From contig CM044867.1 in NCBI GenBank assembly GCA_024500155.1, positions 25,679,632-25,743,631 of the forward strand: a stretch of DNA of 64,000 nt, in the 5' to 3' direction. Shown here piece by piece: positions 50,567 to 63,060 of the stretch. This DNA is from Chenopodium formosanum (Eukaryota > Streptophyta > Magnoliopsida > Caryophyllales > Amaranthaceae). The translations under genes were made by a program, and so were the position numbers. Below the pieces are notes generated by a model, which ran no database searches, was not told the DNA's origin, and saw nothing but the letters and a program-made list of their open reading frames with translations. Each line of letters starts with the position of its first letter. Positions within the stretch are counted from its first letter, which is position 1.

Positions 50567-51887
50567 CTAATTTTCAACCGAGCTCCTTGACCTTACCCAT
50601 AAATGCTCAACCAAATCGTTCTTTAATGCCTCATGAACTTGTCTATCGCGAATCTCCCCTCTTGAAGCTATTAATCTACTAAAATTTTCAGGATCATACT
50701 GCCCAGGAGTTACGGTAAATGTTGTTGCGTTTCTGGTTGAGGACGACCCTGGCATATTTTCAGGCTGTTCTTGAGCGAATTCAAGTGAATATTTATAGTT
50801 TAAATATGTATCACGCTCGTCTTCAACTATCATGTTGTGGATGATGATGCAAGTCATCATGATTTTCCACATCAACTCTACACTCCATGTCAAAGCAGGC
50901 TTCCTAATTATTGTAAACCGAGCTTGTAACACACCAAATGCACGCTCAACATCCTTTCTAGCACTCTCTTGACGTGTAGTGAAAAATTTATCCTTTAAGG
51001 TTTGTGGGACTGCAATATCGTCTATGAATGTCGACCATTTTGGATAAATCCCATCTGTGAGATAATATCCTTTGTTGTAATTATTTCTGTTAACAGTGAA
51101 CAAAACTTGTGGAGCACGATTATTTATTATATCATTAAACATCGGAGAACGCTGAATTACATTAATGTCGTTGCAGGATCCAGGCGTCTCAAAGAAGGCG
51201 TGCCAAATCCATAAATCCCTGGAAGTAATCGCTTTTAAAATAACAGTCGCCGTTTTAGATCTTCCTTGATACATTCCTTTCCAACCAGCTGGACGATTTT
51301 TCCAACCCAATGCATGCAATCAATGCTGCCCAACATGCCAGGGAAACCTCTATCCTCCTTTTCTCTAAGGAGGCGTTGGATATCTTCTAATGTTGGCTTG
51401 CGAAGGTATTCAGTTGCAAATTGAGCAATTACTCCGTCGACAAACTGTGCAAGACATTCTCTAACAGTGCTTTCACTGAGCTTCAGATACTCATCTACCT
51501 GATCAGCAGAACAACCATAAGCTAACATACATATGGCTGGCTGGCTGCTGTGCATTTCTGAAGGGGTGAAGCACCAAGACGCATGGTAGCATCTGGGTGT
51601 TGTTGGAAGTAACGGTTAGTTGCACTTAATGTGTTGACAATGCGAAGGAAAAGGGGTCTTTGCATACGAAACCTCCTTCGAAATGTGGTTTCATAGTATA
51701 CTGGTTGGTCACTAAAGTAATCTGAAACTAAATTGTCGTGAGCTGCTTCACGATTTCTCGGCACAGTTATTCTTCGTTTTCTTTGACGTTTTTGTTCATT
51801 TTGCTGTACTGAATTGTTTATAGCTACAAGTACTGCATTTTGCATTACTTGTAATCGATGACTCTCGTTGATAAAATTCATGACCAT
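50567..51887 (-). pseudogene. Harbinger DDE transposase, two frameshifts
   Basis: Three overlapping frames (51522-51887, 51235-51555, 50567-51319) together encode one transposase of about 430 residues. The N-terminal part has FRMQRPLFLRIV. Catalytic motifs are GSIDCMHW (first Asp), LTDGIYPKW (second Asp) and RKDVERAFGVLQ (Glu), so all three acidic residues survive. The first break lies in an AGCC triplication near 51545; the second is a lost G just after the GSIDCMHW motif near 51306. The enzyme would cut and paste the element with the ORF1 partner. Recent inactivation is inferred, since only small indels are seen. Confidence 0.9.
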
Positions 51888-52000
51888 TTGATCATAGATT
51901 TCATCAGTTAACTTGAAGAGGAAGAAGAAGAACTTGAAGAGTTTGAATCGAAATTTATATTATGTTTATTACCAAACAATATTGAAATAGAAGGCTTTGG

Positions 52001-52003
<3 letters not shown>

Positions 52004-52051
<48 letters not shown>
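52004..52051. repeat. Long T homopolymer
   Basis: An almost uninterrupted T run of about 48 nt between the two Harbinger genes; its length may be unreliable in the assembly. Confidence 0.95.
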
Positions 52052-52052
<1 letters not shown>

Positions 52053-52567
52053 GAAAATAAGGTTGATATTGGTAGATGTAATGTTATTGGGAGTAATATT
52101 ATGAATTTTATAGATAAAAATAGGATAAGGTTAGTCAGATGATAAGATTTTTCCCAAGGATATGTGGTCATAAAACAAAGGATGTCAGAAGATAAGATTT
52201 CGGTTAGATGAAATGTCATGGGAGCAATCTGATAAATTATCTAGACAAAAAACGATAAGGTTAGTCAGAAGATTAGATTTCAGATGATGATATGTGGTCA
52301 TAAAGCAAAGGATGTCAGAAGATAAGATTTTAGTTAGATGAAATGTCATGGGTAGCAATCTTATACATTATCACAATAATATAAAGTAACAATAACAGAC
52401 TTGAACTCAATTTAGTAAACATAAAGTTCATATTAATACATAGAAATTAAATTCATATAAAAAAGGTACATTGACAATAGTTCTGCAAAATTACAATAAT
52501 AATAAAACATACAACTCATAATCGTAATAACTAATCATGATTACTCGGTACAATCAGGTAAATTAAA

Positions 52568-53844
52568 TCAAATCGAAAATCTACTACTGAATTCAGCTCT
52601 AAGTTTCTTATACATTTCTAATTCAACTTTATCAAGAACGGGTTTCCACATTAATCGTTCTAACATTCTAAACTTCATGGCCTCGTCCTCTTGCCTTTTC
52701 TTTTCTTCAACTTGTGCTTTTTTAATTTCATCTCTTTCCTTCAACTGATCCAGAAGTCGCCCACCCAAATCATTCAACTTATCACCAACTTCATTAAAAT
52801 TTGTGTTTAACGCTTCAAGATTTATACTTGAAGATGAAGTAGTAGATGCTTTACCTTTCATCTTCGTTTGTTTTATTCCAGCAGGTCTTTTACCCGGCCT
52901 CTTCCTCCAACCTCGGATGATGAATCAGGTTGTGATCTTTTACCGCTTCCCCCACTTTTGGCTGACGTTTTTTGGCCACCGGGTAACATATTCGATTGAT
53001 CTTTGGCCAAAGATGGATCCCATTTCGGATATTTTCTCAATTCCTCAAAGCAGTGCAGTAAACAAAACATCTTGTTGTTAGTTGCGTAATAATCTTTGTG
53101 AGCAAACTTCTCCAAATTTTGCTTGGACTCACCACTACCCTTGGTTCGATAATGATACCCATATGCATCTACCCATTTACTACAATGTAAATTGATATGA
53201 TCCCAGCGATTTTGCATAGATTTAATGTTTCTTACCTTTAATTCATCGGGTTTTTCTATTCTAGAACGTTCGTAGAGGTTATAGATGTCAACCCATAACT
53301 CACTTCTCTTTGTCTTGGTTCCTCTCACTACGTCACCCCCTGCATTTATGTAGGCTGATACAAGTGCTTTGTCTTCAACTATGCTCCATGATTGGTTTTC
53401 CTTTGCCCGGTGGTGTTGACATTTTGTTCGGAAACAATTTCGACATCAACATCATGAATGTCTTCTAGATGTTGCGCCCCCCCCGAATTGTTCCACATGT
53501 TCATCACCACTCTCCTCTACTGGAGTTGCATTGCTACCACCAAAACCTCCCGGTGATTGATCCATGTTCTGAGTGAAATGTTCAGAAATGGGAAAACCCG
53601 ATATATTACCAAGAGATTGTTGAGATGACGAGCTACTTTGAGGAAAAGGGAAAGAAGGTGGACATTGTGGAATATTATTGACATTTATCGGTCTTGATTG
53701 ACTATTAAACCATTGCAAAGCAGCTTGAAAATGAGGATTACTCAATAAATTTGGGTCAAAAGGAGGATTATTTTGATTATATTGAAAGTTTGGATTATTT
53801 GGAAAATTCATATTATTCCCGTAATTTGAATTATTACGATCCAT
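52568..53844 (-). pseudogene. Harbinger ORF1 (Myb/SANT-like DNA-binding protein), frameshifted
   Basis: The start ATG is at 53844 (MDRNNSNYGNN), with an Asn/Pro/Gln-rich N-terminus. After a G8 run near 53477 the frame shifts (HLEDIHDVD...), and again near 53410. The SANT-like helices then read SWSIVEDKALVSAYI...RSELWVDIYNLYER...MQNRWDHI (about 53210-53400), as in plant Harbinger ORF1 and NAM-associated proteins. A third shift near 52920 leads to RKRPGKRP and the coiled-coil C-terminus (52568-52861: LLDQLKERDEIKKAQVEEKK). It normally helps the transposase bind DNA and enter the nucleus. Confidence 0.85.
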
Positions 53845-55743
53845 ATGAAGGGTATTTGAAATTGGAAGTGAAATTTGTGAAAAAAAAAATGGTTTGAGTG
53901 ATATTAGATGTTTTCGACAATAGATAAGATCAATGGGGAAAAATGCAAAAAATGAAAGTGTGTGAAAATATGGAAAAATTATACTCATTTTATGCAGAAA
54001 TTTTTTTTATGACCGTTGTTGTTTTTGGTTTTCTGAAATAAGTAGTTAACAAATTGTAGCCGTTATAAATATTTAAGTCACAAAAAATACGTGACCACTC
54101 TCGTTGTGACAAGTGTCAAATGTTTGCTTTTGACCGTTGTTTTTGACGTTGGTTTGCATTTTGCTTCCAACGGATAGTTTTCCCTTTTTTTTTTTTCTTT
54201 TTCTTCTGTTTGCTTTTGCACACAGGACGAGGCAATGTTTCCTTTTAGTCAAAAGGAAATGCTAGTTTACTGCCCACTTCAGGATACTTTTAGCAACTTC
54301 AGCATTCAAGAGGATTCTCAAAAGTACAAAAAAGGATGGTTAAAAGGAGAGTAATCCTCTCCATTGCTGGTGCTCTTATCCTCTTTCTTAAATATTTCCA
54401 GCTCAACGAGTTCCTTTCCCATTTTCTCTCTCATATTTACATATACCCCACCATATATTCTCTCTCCTATTTATACACTTAATTATTATTAAAGTTTGTA
54501 AAATATGTTGTTGTTCTTATTATTATTATTATTACTATTATTATTATCATTATTATTATTATTATTTGGGAAATTCATATTATTCCCGTAATTTGAATTA
54601 TTACGATCCATATTAAAGGGTATTTGAAATTGAAGTGAAATGAAGAAAAAAAATTTGTTTGAGTGACATTAGATTTTTTCCACAATATATGAGATTAATG
54701 GGGCAAAATGCAAATGAAAGTGTGTGAAAATATGGAAAAATTATACTCATTTTATAGAGAAAAAAAAAATTTATGACCGTTGGTGCTTTTGGTTTTTTAA
54801 AATAATTTACCGTTAACAAATTATAGCCGTTTTTATAGTTTTAAGTCTCAAAAATTATGTCACCTTTTAACTTGTGACAAGTGTCACCTTTTGTGTTTTT
54901 GGTTTTCTGAAATCAAAATTGTTGCCGTTGCTTTGGCATTTTCCGCGAATAAGCTGCCTTTTTTTCCCTTTTTCTTTTGTTTTCTTGCTGGCCTTTTGGC
55001 TCGTGGGACAAGGAGTGGTTTCCTTTCCACAGAAAGGAAATGGTGGGATCCTTTCCCAATTTCTCACATTCATGAAGAAGGGGAAGAGGATGAAAAAGGA
55101 GAGCTAAGAGGATTACAATCCTCATTGATGCTAATGCTCTAAAAGTTGAAACATTATTATTTTTTTTAAAACAATTAACCAAATTTTATTGTTTGTATAA
55201 AAAATTCTCACTATATAAAAATAAGACAGTGCGCAACAACTTTGGGGGCACTTAAACACTAGATATGAATAATTTCAAATTTGTTATGACCTTATATCCT
55301 AAAAGATATGTTACATGGACTCGGGGACGTGTGTCGGACACAAACACGTGTCCAAGTGTCCGATTCGTCAACTTCCAAAATTTTAGGACACGGAGACTCT
55401 GTCCTATATTTGGACACGGGTGCAGGAACACGACACTTTCATTTTTTGCAAAAAATAATATACATTGCAAAATATTTAAATATTTCATTAATATTCAAAA
55501 AATTTAAACCATATAATGCTAAAACTATGACAATAACTGTTTCAAAAAAAAAAAAAAAAAACTATGACAATAACACTTATAATTTTTTTTTTATTTTTTT
55601 TTTATAAAAAAAAGAAAGATAAAGATGAAGTACTTAAGTAACTCAGTAACTCACCACAAGAGAAATAAATAAAGAGGTAAAAAAGTGATGGGGTCACAAC
55701 AGTAAAAAGGGATTTAAAAAATAAATAAAAAAGCCAATAAAAG

Positions 55744-56284
55744 TAAGGCTGAGCAAAACTAGCTACCCGAAAAACGAAAAAACCCGTTCCGTTACCGTTT
55801 CGAAAATTAGGGTACTTGATCCGATAACCATAACGGTTTGGGTACCCATTCCGATAATTTGTTATCGGGTATGGTTTTTGGGTATCATTTTAAAATTAAC
55901 GGTTACCCGTTCCGATCCGATAATCAATTTTTTGTTTTTTTTCCTACTTAGCTCTATTTTTCCAATTGTTAACTCTTACTTTACTTCCTAATCACTATAT
56001 AATATCAATGATTATTAATATTATTAATAATTTGGTCAAGATCATGTGGTATTGTTGTTAATTAGTATTAAAAAAAATCATAAAAACTAATTTACTAAGT
56101 TTAATTATTACTATTGGATATTTTATTGGGTACTCGATAACCGATCAGAAAATCCGGGTATCCGAAGTCCGGGTACCCGAACTTATCGGTTTTATTTATG
56201 GAAATCAATTTTACTGATATGGGTTATTGGGTACCTAAACTGTCAGTACTAACGGTACGGGTACCCGTCCCATGCTCACTCCTA
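55744..56284. mobile_element. Nested hAT-like MITE
   Basis: Ends TAAGGCTGAGCA and TGCTCACTCCTA are inverted at 10 of 12 positions; flanks AATAAAAG and AACAAAAA match at 6 of 8. Interior words GGGTACCC, TATCGGGTA and CCGATAAC are repeated on both strands. Confidence 0.65.
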
Positions 56285-56514
56285 AACAAAAAGGGGGAAT
56301 ACAACTGTAAAGCACCGACTCTTTGACTTTTTGATTTTTTTTGTACTGTATTTCTTCTTCAACCTCCAGCTCCCTCCAATTTCTTACTTATCCATAGCCA
56401 TGATGACACTGATAATAAAATGGATATTAAATATGGGTCATGTAGTATTTTAAATGAGGGATTTTACCCGAATTTAACTGTCACAAAGGCACTCCTTTAC
56501 TTGAAAAATTAGAC

Positions 56515-56515
<1 letters not shown>

Positions 56516-56568
<53 letters not shown>
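56516..56568. repeat. (TTA)n microsatellite
   Basis: About 17 TTA units. Confidence 0.95.
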
Positions 56569-56570
<2 letters not shown>

Positions 56571-57516
56571 ATATTCAGCTTTGTTTATCCCCATCCCCTC
56601 TCTCTGAAGTGTCCGAAAACTGTCAAATATGACGCAAATTTCGTGTCCGTGTGCATGTCGTGTCGACATGGACACTCCGGGATTTCAGTCGAGTCCGATG
56701 AACATAGCCTAAAAGTACTACAGTTTTGTTATGCTGTATTAGAGCACCCTTAACCATGAATGAAGTAAATTGTTTGAGAGACTATTTACATAAAAATAAT
56801 ATAAAATAGTTTTCAATAAAAAATAAAAATAATACTTCTTCTGTTTTTTTATACTTGCAACACACCTTTTATCACGCTTATCGATGAGGTGATTAAACTA
56901 GGTAAACGAATGAATTAAGCTATGAACTTTAAACGGTAGTAACTTATCCTTTTTTTTTCTTATGGTGTTAAAATTTTGTAATTTAATTTATCCATTTACC
57001 TAGTCTACTATCTTCCTTAACATGCGTGCCAAAGGGGTGTGTTGCAACTAAATAAAAACGGAGAAACTATAAATAAATCAGATGTTGATGAATAGTGCGG
57101 TGAACAACAATGAACGGTTTGGAAAACCAAACCATTCGTGAGAAATTATTTTTCTAGACAAAGCATTTGCTTTTGATGATTTTTTATGCAAAAGTCACAT
57201 GAATTTACCAAAAAAAATAGAGAATTGGTGACACTGGCAGCATGCAGAGTGTGCCACGTGTCACCATGTGTGCCATTGGATTTGCAACAGTTATTAATGT
57301 TACAATTTTTGTAACGTTAATACTTTTAATATATTATTTTTTTAAAAAAAATATTACCAATGGTCATATTTTTTCATTCTTTATAAATAGACACCCATAC
57401 TGATAAAGTTTCGACAACCTCAAAAATTACCTCCTTTTGAAATCATATTCTAAAAAAAAAACAGTTTATATCTTAATTTAGTTTCTTCCACAAAACTAGC
57501 CAAAAAATTACAAATA

Positions 57517-59235
57517 ATGGATCCAAATATTTCTAATTATGCTTTTAAGAATCCAAAACCTCAAACAAAGGCCCACATTCAAAAATAATCCACAACAAAA
57601 TCCACCCAATTATCCTATACATCAAGAAAATAGGGTTCAAACTCCCCCTAATTACCCACAAAATTCTCCACAAGTAATCCTTCAAAGTTTCACCCTGAAA
57701 CATAAGAGAAATTGTCAAAATTACCCACCAAGCTTCAATTACGCTCAACCAAGTCAATCAAACTTCTCAACTGAACCAATTTACCAACAAAATTACGGTG
57801 AATATGGTCCAGGAAGTGGTTATTCTCGTCAATCAACACCCGTAGGTAGGGCTGTTCACATTAGGTTAACTATACGGTTATGTCTTAACGGTACGGTTAA
57901 CCGCTAGACCGGTTACTTAAAAACACGAACCGTAACCGTACCATTAAGGAACGGTTAACCGTAACGGTTAATCATTTTTTAGCGGTATCGTTACCGATTA
58001 ACCTCTAACCAATAAATAAATTATAAATCAATACTTTTTGTTTTTCCAACAGTTTCAACTCTAATACAAATTTTGATATAAACAAGAATAAGTTCCAACT
58101 AGTTGATTACAAATCAATAAAGAATTTTTTAGGGTTAACTTGCTTAATTATACTTGTCTTTTCCTCAAAAAAAAACATATAAAAAAAATATGTTTTTATT
58201 GTAACGGTTAACCGTTTACTCATCAGTGTAACTGTAACCGTATCCATTAACCGCTATAATTATCGGTTAACAGTTACGACTTTTTTGCACACCCCTACCC
58301 GTAGGAGGCAGGAGCACAAACAAAATTATGCACTTGATGACGATGAAGAAGACGATGATGAAGAGGAGGAATTGGATGTTCCATGCACCCGAATGAACTT
58401 CACCGATCGAACTCCTAACACATCCAGCCTTCCAATTTGCACCTCATCCCACTGCTAAACCCTCTGAAAAGCCCGATAAAAAAATTTGGGATGATGCAGA
58501 GACAACCACTTTAATCTCTGCATACATGAACACAACCAACAATAAAATTACCGGGACAAATCAAAAATGAAATGTGTTTTGGAAGAGGGTTCAAGCGTCC
58601 AACGGAGAAGCAAGAAAAGCATGCCAGGTGGAGATCACCATAAGAAACATTGGTAGTCTGAAGGAACGATGGTTAAGAATTGCTCTGGCGGTTGTCAAGT
58701 GGTGTGGTAGCATCGACAAGGCAAGGATGCGTAGCGGCGAAATGCTAATGATGTGATTGTTGAGGCCCACAAGGTCCATAATAACTCTTATGGGAAGTTC
58801 TGTTCTATAAAGAGTGGCTCCAACTTAATATTTCGCTCTATTCTAGAGCAAGAAGTTCATGTGTCAGGACATGGTCGTCCATCAAAGAAGCTCGCGACGG
58901 TTGACACCTGAGGGAACGGTAGCCGAGGAAAGAGATCAAGGGGTGAAGATGGTGGATCAACACCAAATATGCCAAGTGGAGACATTTTTGCTGTTGAGTT
59001 TGTACCATGTCCTGATGGTGCGTAGAAGTCTAAATCGAGGTTGAAGGGCAGGGAAGTAACAAGTCAGACACTTGATACTTTCAAATCATTTGGTGACAAG
59101 ATTAAACTGTACGGCAAGATAAGGGATAAGACCGTTGATAGAGATTTGGAGAGGCTCGAGTTGGTGAAGAAGAAAGAAGCTAGAAAACAGAAACAAATCA
59201 AGCTGGAGGAGAGAAACATTCAAATGCAACAATAA
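57517..59235 (+). pseudogene. Harbinger ORF1-like protein, multiply broken
   Basis: ATG at 57517 (MDPNISNYAFKNP) opens an Asn/Pro/Gln-rich N-terminus. It is followed by an Asp/Glu-rich stretch (58336-58380), a SANT-like region (WDDAETTTLISAYMNT, stop, VFWKRV, then SLKERWLRI) and a Lys/Glu-rich coiled coil ending at 59235 (ERLELVKKKEARKQ). Stops, frameshifts and a 451-bp hAT MITE interrupt it. It is the same protein class as the ORF1 at 52568-53844 but diverged and on the opposite strand. Confidence 0.7.
57847..58297. mobile_element. hAT MITE with perfect 8-bp target duplication
   Basis: TAGGGCTGTTCACA at the left, TTGCACACCCCTA at the right, and an exact duplication CCCGTAGG (57839-57846; 58298-58305). 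The interior is filled with ACGGTTAACCG-type words in both orientations. 451 bp. Confidence 0.92.
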
Positions 59236-59350
59236 AAAATGAATGAATTGGAACATGCTCCAACAATTGCTTGCCAAAGAAGTTCGTGCCCTGTGGGAAG
59301 ATCAGATGATCATAGAATTCCAAGAATATCTCAGCAAATTTAGGGCATTT

Positions 59351-60384
59351 TAATATTATATTATGGAATAGGTTGCATTGTATAAGTGTGGTGTTTTAAG
59401 TTTATTTTCCCATTTAATGTATTCAGTTTCATGTTGGGCTAGTTGTGTTATGTTTAGTTTAATGTGTCATTCCTTCCAAGGTATTGTATGGGTAATGAAT
59501 AGTATTGCAACCACGTAATAATATTTTGAATATTTGTTGTTTATATATGTGTGAAACTTTGTTCAAGTGATTTATTAAGTCCTTTTCAAAAGCTTACCAT
59601 ACTACTACCTTTTCAAAATCCAATAGTAAATACTTTTCCAGAGTCTATTAATACTTTTCAGAGTCAATTTGATGACTTTTCAGAATCCATTGAGTTGTCA
59701 AATCTACAATAAATTTTATTTAATTTTCATGTGATGCACTTGTGCATTTACATTATTGAATTTTTTTTTATTTTTTTTTATTATAAGTACAATACATGCC
59801 TATGAAAGTGCAATCTTTCTTCATCAAAAGAATAATCTTATTCTGAAACTAACAACTTTTACTCTTTCAAATAACAAAAACGAAGAAAAATAGATCCTTA
59901 CAAAATTAATATAAGCTCCATTGATAGCTCAAATAATGATAGAAGGAAAGCGTTAGCTCGAGAAGAGAGGGAAATGGATGACTTGATTGGCACAGTAACA
60001 TCCACTTACCTCCTTATCCTAGCTAGCCTCGACGGCAACCCCTCTAGCACGGCGCTCACACAAATCTGTTCCTCACGATAATAGATAGCGTGAAGAAGGT
60101 CATGTGTAGTTGTACAATGAATACTTTGCAGAAGCTCCAGTTTAACCAAGTGACCTTTTTCAACGTAGATCTGAATGCACAAGCATGTCTTTAAACGTGT
60201 TATGTATGTAGTAAAAGAAAATGATACATGGTTCCAACAAAGGAGAGATGCTACTGGTCGTCTAGGGACATGTTCTCTTCAACTTATTTCAGATTTTCTA
60301 TTCAGATCAGAACTATTCAGATCAGACCAGACAAATTCAGATCAGATCAGACCAGGACATATACTTGTTTATTTTTTTTTAAAC

Positions 60385-60415
<31 letters not shown>

Positions 60416-60544
60416 TGGAGGATCATCGAATGGAAACATTATAATGTGGAGTAAAATATAAAATTTACATATTATACTATATATTATTTGTATTATGGTA
60501 CTTTAATTTTTTTTTTTTCATATATAATATATATATTTTATTTT
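59351..60544. other. Unassigned, microsatellites
   Basis: Holds 'cttttcaga.tc' repeats near 59625-59690, an ATTCAGATCAGA cluster near 60300-60350 and (ATT)n at 60387-60415. No supported gene. Confidence 0.5.
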
Positions 60545-60566
60545 TCATATATATATATATATATAC

Positions 60567-60607
<41 letters not shown>
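60545..60607. repeat. (TA)n microsatellite
   Basis: TA repeat directly adjoining the next repeat domain. Confidence 0.95.
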
Positions 60608-60610
<3 letters not shown>

Positions 60611-61814
60611 AGGGATCTGGTAAGAACCCCTCCTTATATAAGAACCCTAGTTATATAAGAACCAATTTCTACCATAGGATTAGATTGGAATGAGCGGTCA
60701 TGATTAAACCTACAAAATAAGAACAGTCTCTCTCATACCCACATTTGTTTCACTTTCTCTCTCCTAAAAACAAAACGTTTTTTTTACAAACCGCCATTAA
60801 CGTACCCAATTCAAGCTTTGATCACATATTTTGCTCAATTTTCAGTCGCAATCAAGCTGTAAATTAACGCAATTCGTTAGCTTCAGGTACGATTTTTTTT
60901 TTAATTGGTTAGATGTTCTATGCTTATGTTTATTATAGCTTCAAGTACGATTTGTTCGATTATTCACGAATTTTCCAACTATTTTTGTTTTATTTTTCAA
61001 TGATTTTAATGTTCAAATTTTAAGTTTTTTTTTTTTCAAATTTTCAGTGATTATTTACGAATTAGCTAGGGTTTGAATTTGCAGCGATTTGCCACAATAA
61101 TTTTGTAGGATTTTTTTTTTTTACTTTTCAGAGATTTTTGTTGCGAAATTGCATCAATTATGTTTGATTTTAGTTACGGAAATTGCATCGACTATATTGT
61201 ATTGAGTATGTTTCAGCGATTATGGTTGAAATTTTCAAGCTCAGCGACTATGCGTCATTATGTTCGTTTTGTTTCAAGAATTTTCAGTGATTATGCATCG
61301 ATTATTTTGAGATTCGACTAATTGAATTCAGTGCACTTCACCCTTGGACTGCCTATATTGCTGCTAAATTTTTGTTGGTTAGAGGTAAGTTTGCCATATT
61401 ATAAGTAAAATATACTACTCTACTCTACTCTACTCTTTGAATGTTAGGGATAGTTTGGAGAATTTTATTGTTGAATGTTTGGCAGAATTTGGAGTACCAT
61501 ATAGTTGAAACATCTCAAGTAGATTGAATTGATTGATGTTGCTTAGTATTTTCGGATCAAATCAAGTAGCATAGTCAATTCTTTTTATACTACGTATATC
61601 TTATCGTTGCTTTCCACCTTCTGTTTTGGTCTTTTGAAGTATCGGTCTGAACATTGACAAGTTTGATTATTTGAACTATCCAAGTGTGGGTGTAGTGCTT
61701 AATATTATGTATGTGCGTGATCTTGTGCGCGTATCCTAGGCTAGAGCTATACAACTATGTTTTCTGCTGTATGATTGCAATGTTGAGGCTCTCATGAGTC
61801 ATGACATTTTGTTT
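60608..61814. mobile_element. Left part of an unclassified repeat element
   Basis: Next to the TA run, 'ggtaagaacccctccttatataagaaccctagttatataagaacc' motifs resemble the border of the 44723 array. A leader-like segment with a donor (CTTCAG/GTACG near 60888) follows, but no coding exon was found. Helitron-like or another non-coding family. Confidence 0.4.
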
Positions 61815-62760
61815 ATTTAGAAAAAAATTTAGAACATACAAAGACTAATGTTAAAAATAGGTAGAACAATAAATTTAGAACATAGGCAAATGAAATTTAG
61901 AACATAGCAAAAAAATTTAAAACATAGGCTTAAAAAATTTTAGAACATAGGCAAAATAAATTTAGAACATAGGCTTAAAAACTTTAGGACATAGGAATAA
62001 AAATTTAGAACATAGGAAAAAATTTAGAACATAGACTTAAAAAATTTAGAATATAGGCTTAAAAACATTAGAACATAGAAATAAAAATTTAGAACATAAC
62101 AAAAAAATTTAGAACATAGGAAAAAAATCAGAAAACATAAAATTTAGAACATAAGAAGAAAAAAAATTAGAAAACATGAAAAAAAATTTAGAATGTAGAT
62201 AGAAAACATTATTTGGAACATAGGAAGAAAAATTAATTAGAACATAAGAAAAGTGTTAGTGCATAAAAAATTTAGAACATAAGAAAAATTTCAAAATATA
62301 GGCCGATTAAGTTTAGAATATAGGAAGAACATTTAGAACATTTGTAGAAAAAAGTTTAGAACATAAGTAAAGCTATAAAATCTAAGAAGAAAATATTTAG
62401 AACATATGAAAAAATTAGAACATAGGTAAAAAAAATTTAGAACATAGATAGAAAATAAATTCAGAACATAAGAAGAAAATTTGGAACATAAGAAAGATAT
62501 TAAAATATAAATAAAAAATTTAGAGCATATGTTCTAAATAAAAAAATTTAGAACATATGTTCTAAATAAACAAAAATTAGAACATATGAAAAATTAGAAC
62601 ATAAATAGACATAAATTTTTAGAACATAGACAAAATAAAATTAGAACATAGATAGAAAACATTTAGAACATAGGAAAAATATTTTAAACATAGGTAGAAA
62701 AACTTTTGAACATAAGAAAAGTTTTTAAATATAGGCATATAAACTTTTGAACATAAGATA
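61815..62760. repeat. Degenerate 'TTTAGAACATAGG' tandem array
   Basis: Dozens of 13-22 bp units with core TTTAGAACATA separated by variable A runs. Resumes at 63130-63480 after a unique segment and a tRNA-like sequence. Confidence 0.9.
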
Positions 62761-63060
62761 TGTCTTCATAGTCTATCCATATGGTTGCAAAGTGCAAACC
62801 TGCTCTATCTTATGCCTATCTTCACCATCAGCATCTACACTTAAGCAAGGGACTATATGTGGTTTATTGCAAGCTTTGCAGGGGGGGCTGATGCTGCTGT
62901 AGGTAGCCTGTTGTTACCGCTATTGGCTTGCTGTTGCCCTGCTGCAGTGCCTTTTTCATACTTTAATTTTATGCTTTGATGTGGTTGATTTCATATATAG
63001 GGTTATTGTAATGATTAAATTTCATGTTGGAGTACACTACTTAATTATTGGGTGTTTTAA
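62761..63060. other. Unique spacer within the array
   Basis: Includes GCAGGGGGGGCTGATGCTGCTG and GCTGTTGCCCTGCTGCAG near 62875-62950, GC-richer than its surroundings. No gene. Confidence 0.5.

Larger units (their letters stand above)
50127..54375 (-). mobile_element. Inner PIF/Harbinger (Pong-like) element, two-gene
   Basis: TIR GAGCATCAGCAATGG / CCATTGCTGGTGCTC with an exact TTA duplication (50124-50126; 54376-54378). It carries a Myb/SANT-like ORF1 and a DDE transposase, both on the minus strand, which is the standard two-protein design of this superfamily. Both genes are frameshifted, so it is autonomous in layout but inactive. 4249 bp. Confidence 0.92.
50006..55139. mobile_element. Outer PIF/Harbinger element, internally deleted, host of a second copy
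   Basis: Ends GAGCACCAATATTGG and TTGATGCTAATGCTC are flanked by an exact TAA duplication (50003-50005; 55140-55142). Without the nested insert it is about 882 bp. Its right half joins sequence like 50270-50400 directly to sequence like the ORF1 start (about 54565-54720), so the middle of an ancestral autonomous element has been lost. Confidence 0.85.
55306..56707. mobile_element. hAT-like element with CTATGTT..CGGACTC-type ends
   Basis: Ends ATATGTTACATGGACTCGG and CGAGTCCGATGAACATAG are inverted, with an exact 8-bp duplication CCTAAAAG (55298-55305; 56708-56715). Subterminal regions repeat GTGTCC/GGACAC. No transposase; another hAT-like element is nested at 55744-56284. 1402 bp. Confidence 0.82.
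56742..59350 (+). mobile_element. Decayed PIF/Harbinger remnant
   Basis: A left end like GAGCACCCTTAACCATG follows TTA at 56739-56741. The body holds only a broken ORF1; no transposase and no clear right end were found. The right boundary is approximate. Confidence 0.5.

Noticed and set aside
51908..52219. 103-codon ORF with poly-Lys
   Set aside because: Translation of the T homopolymer and flanks between the two Harbinger genes.
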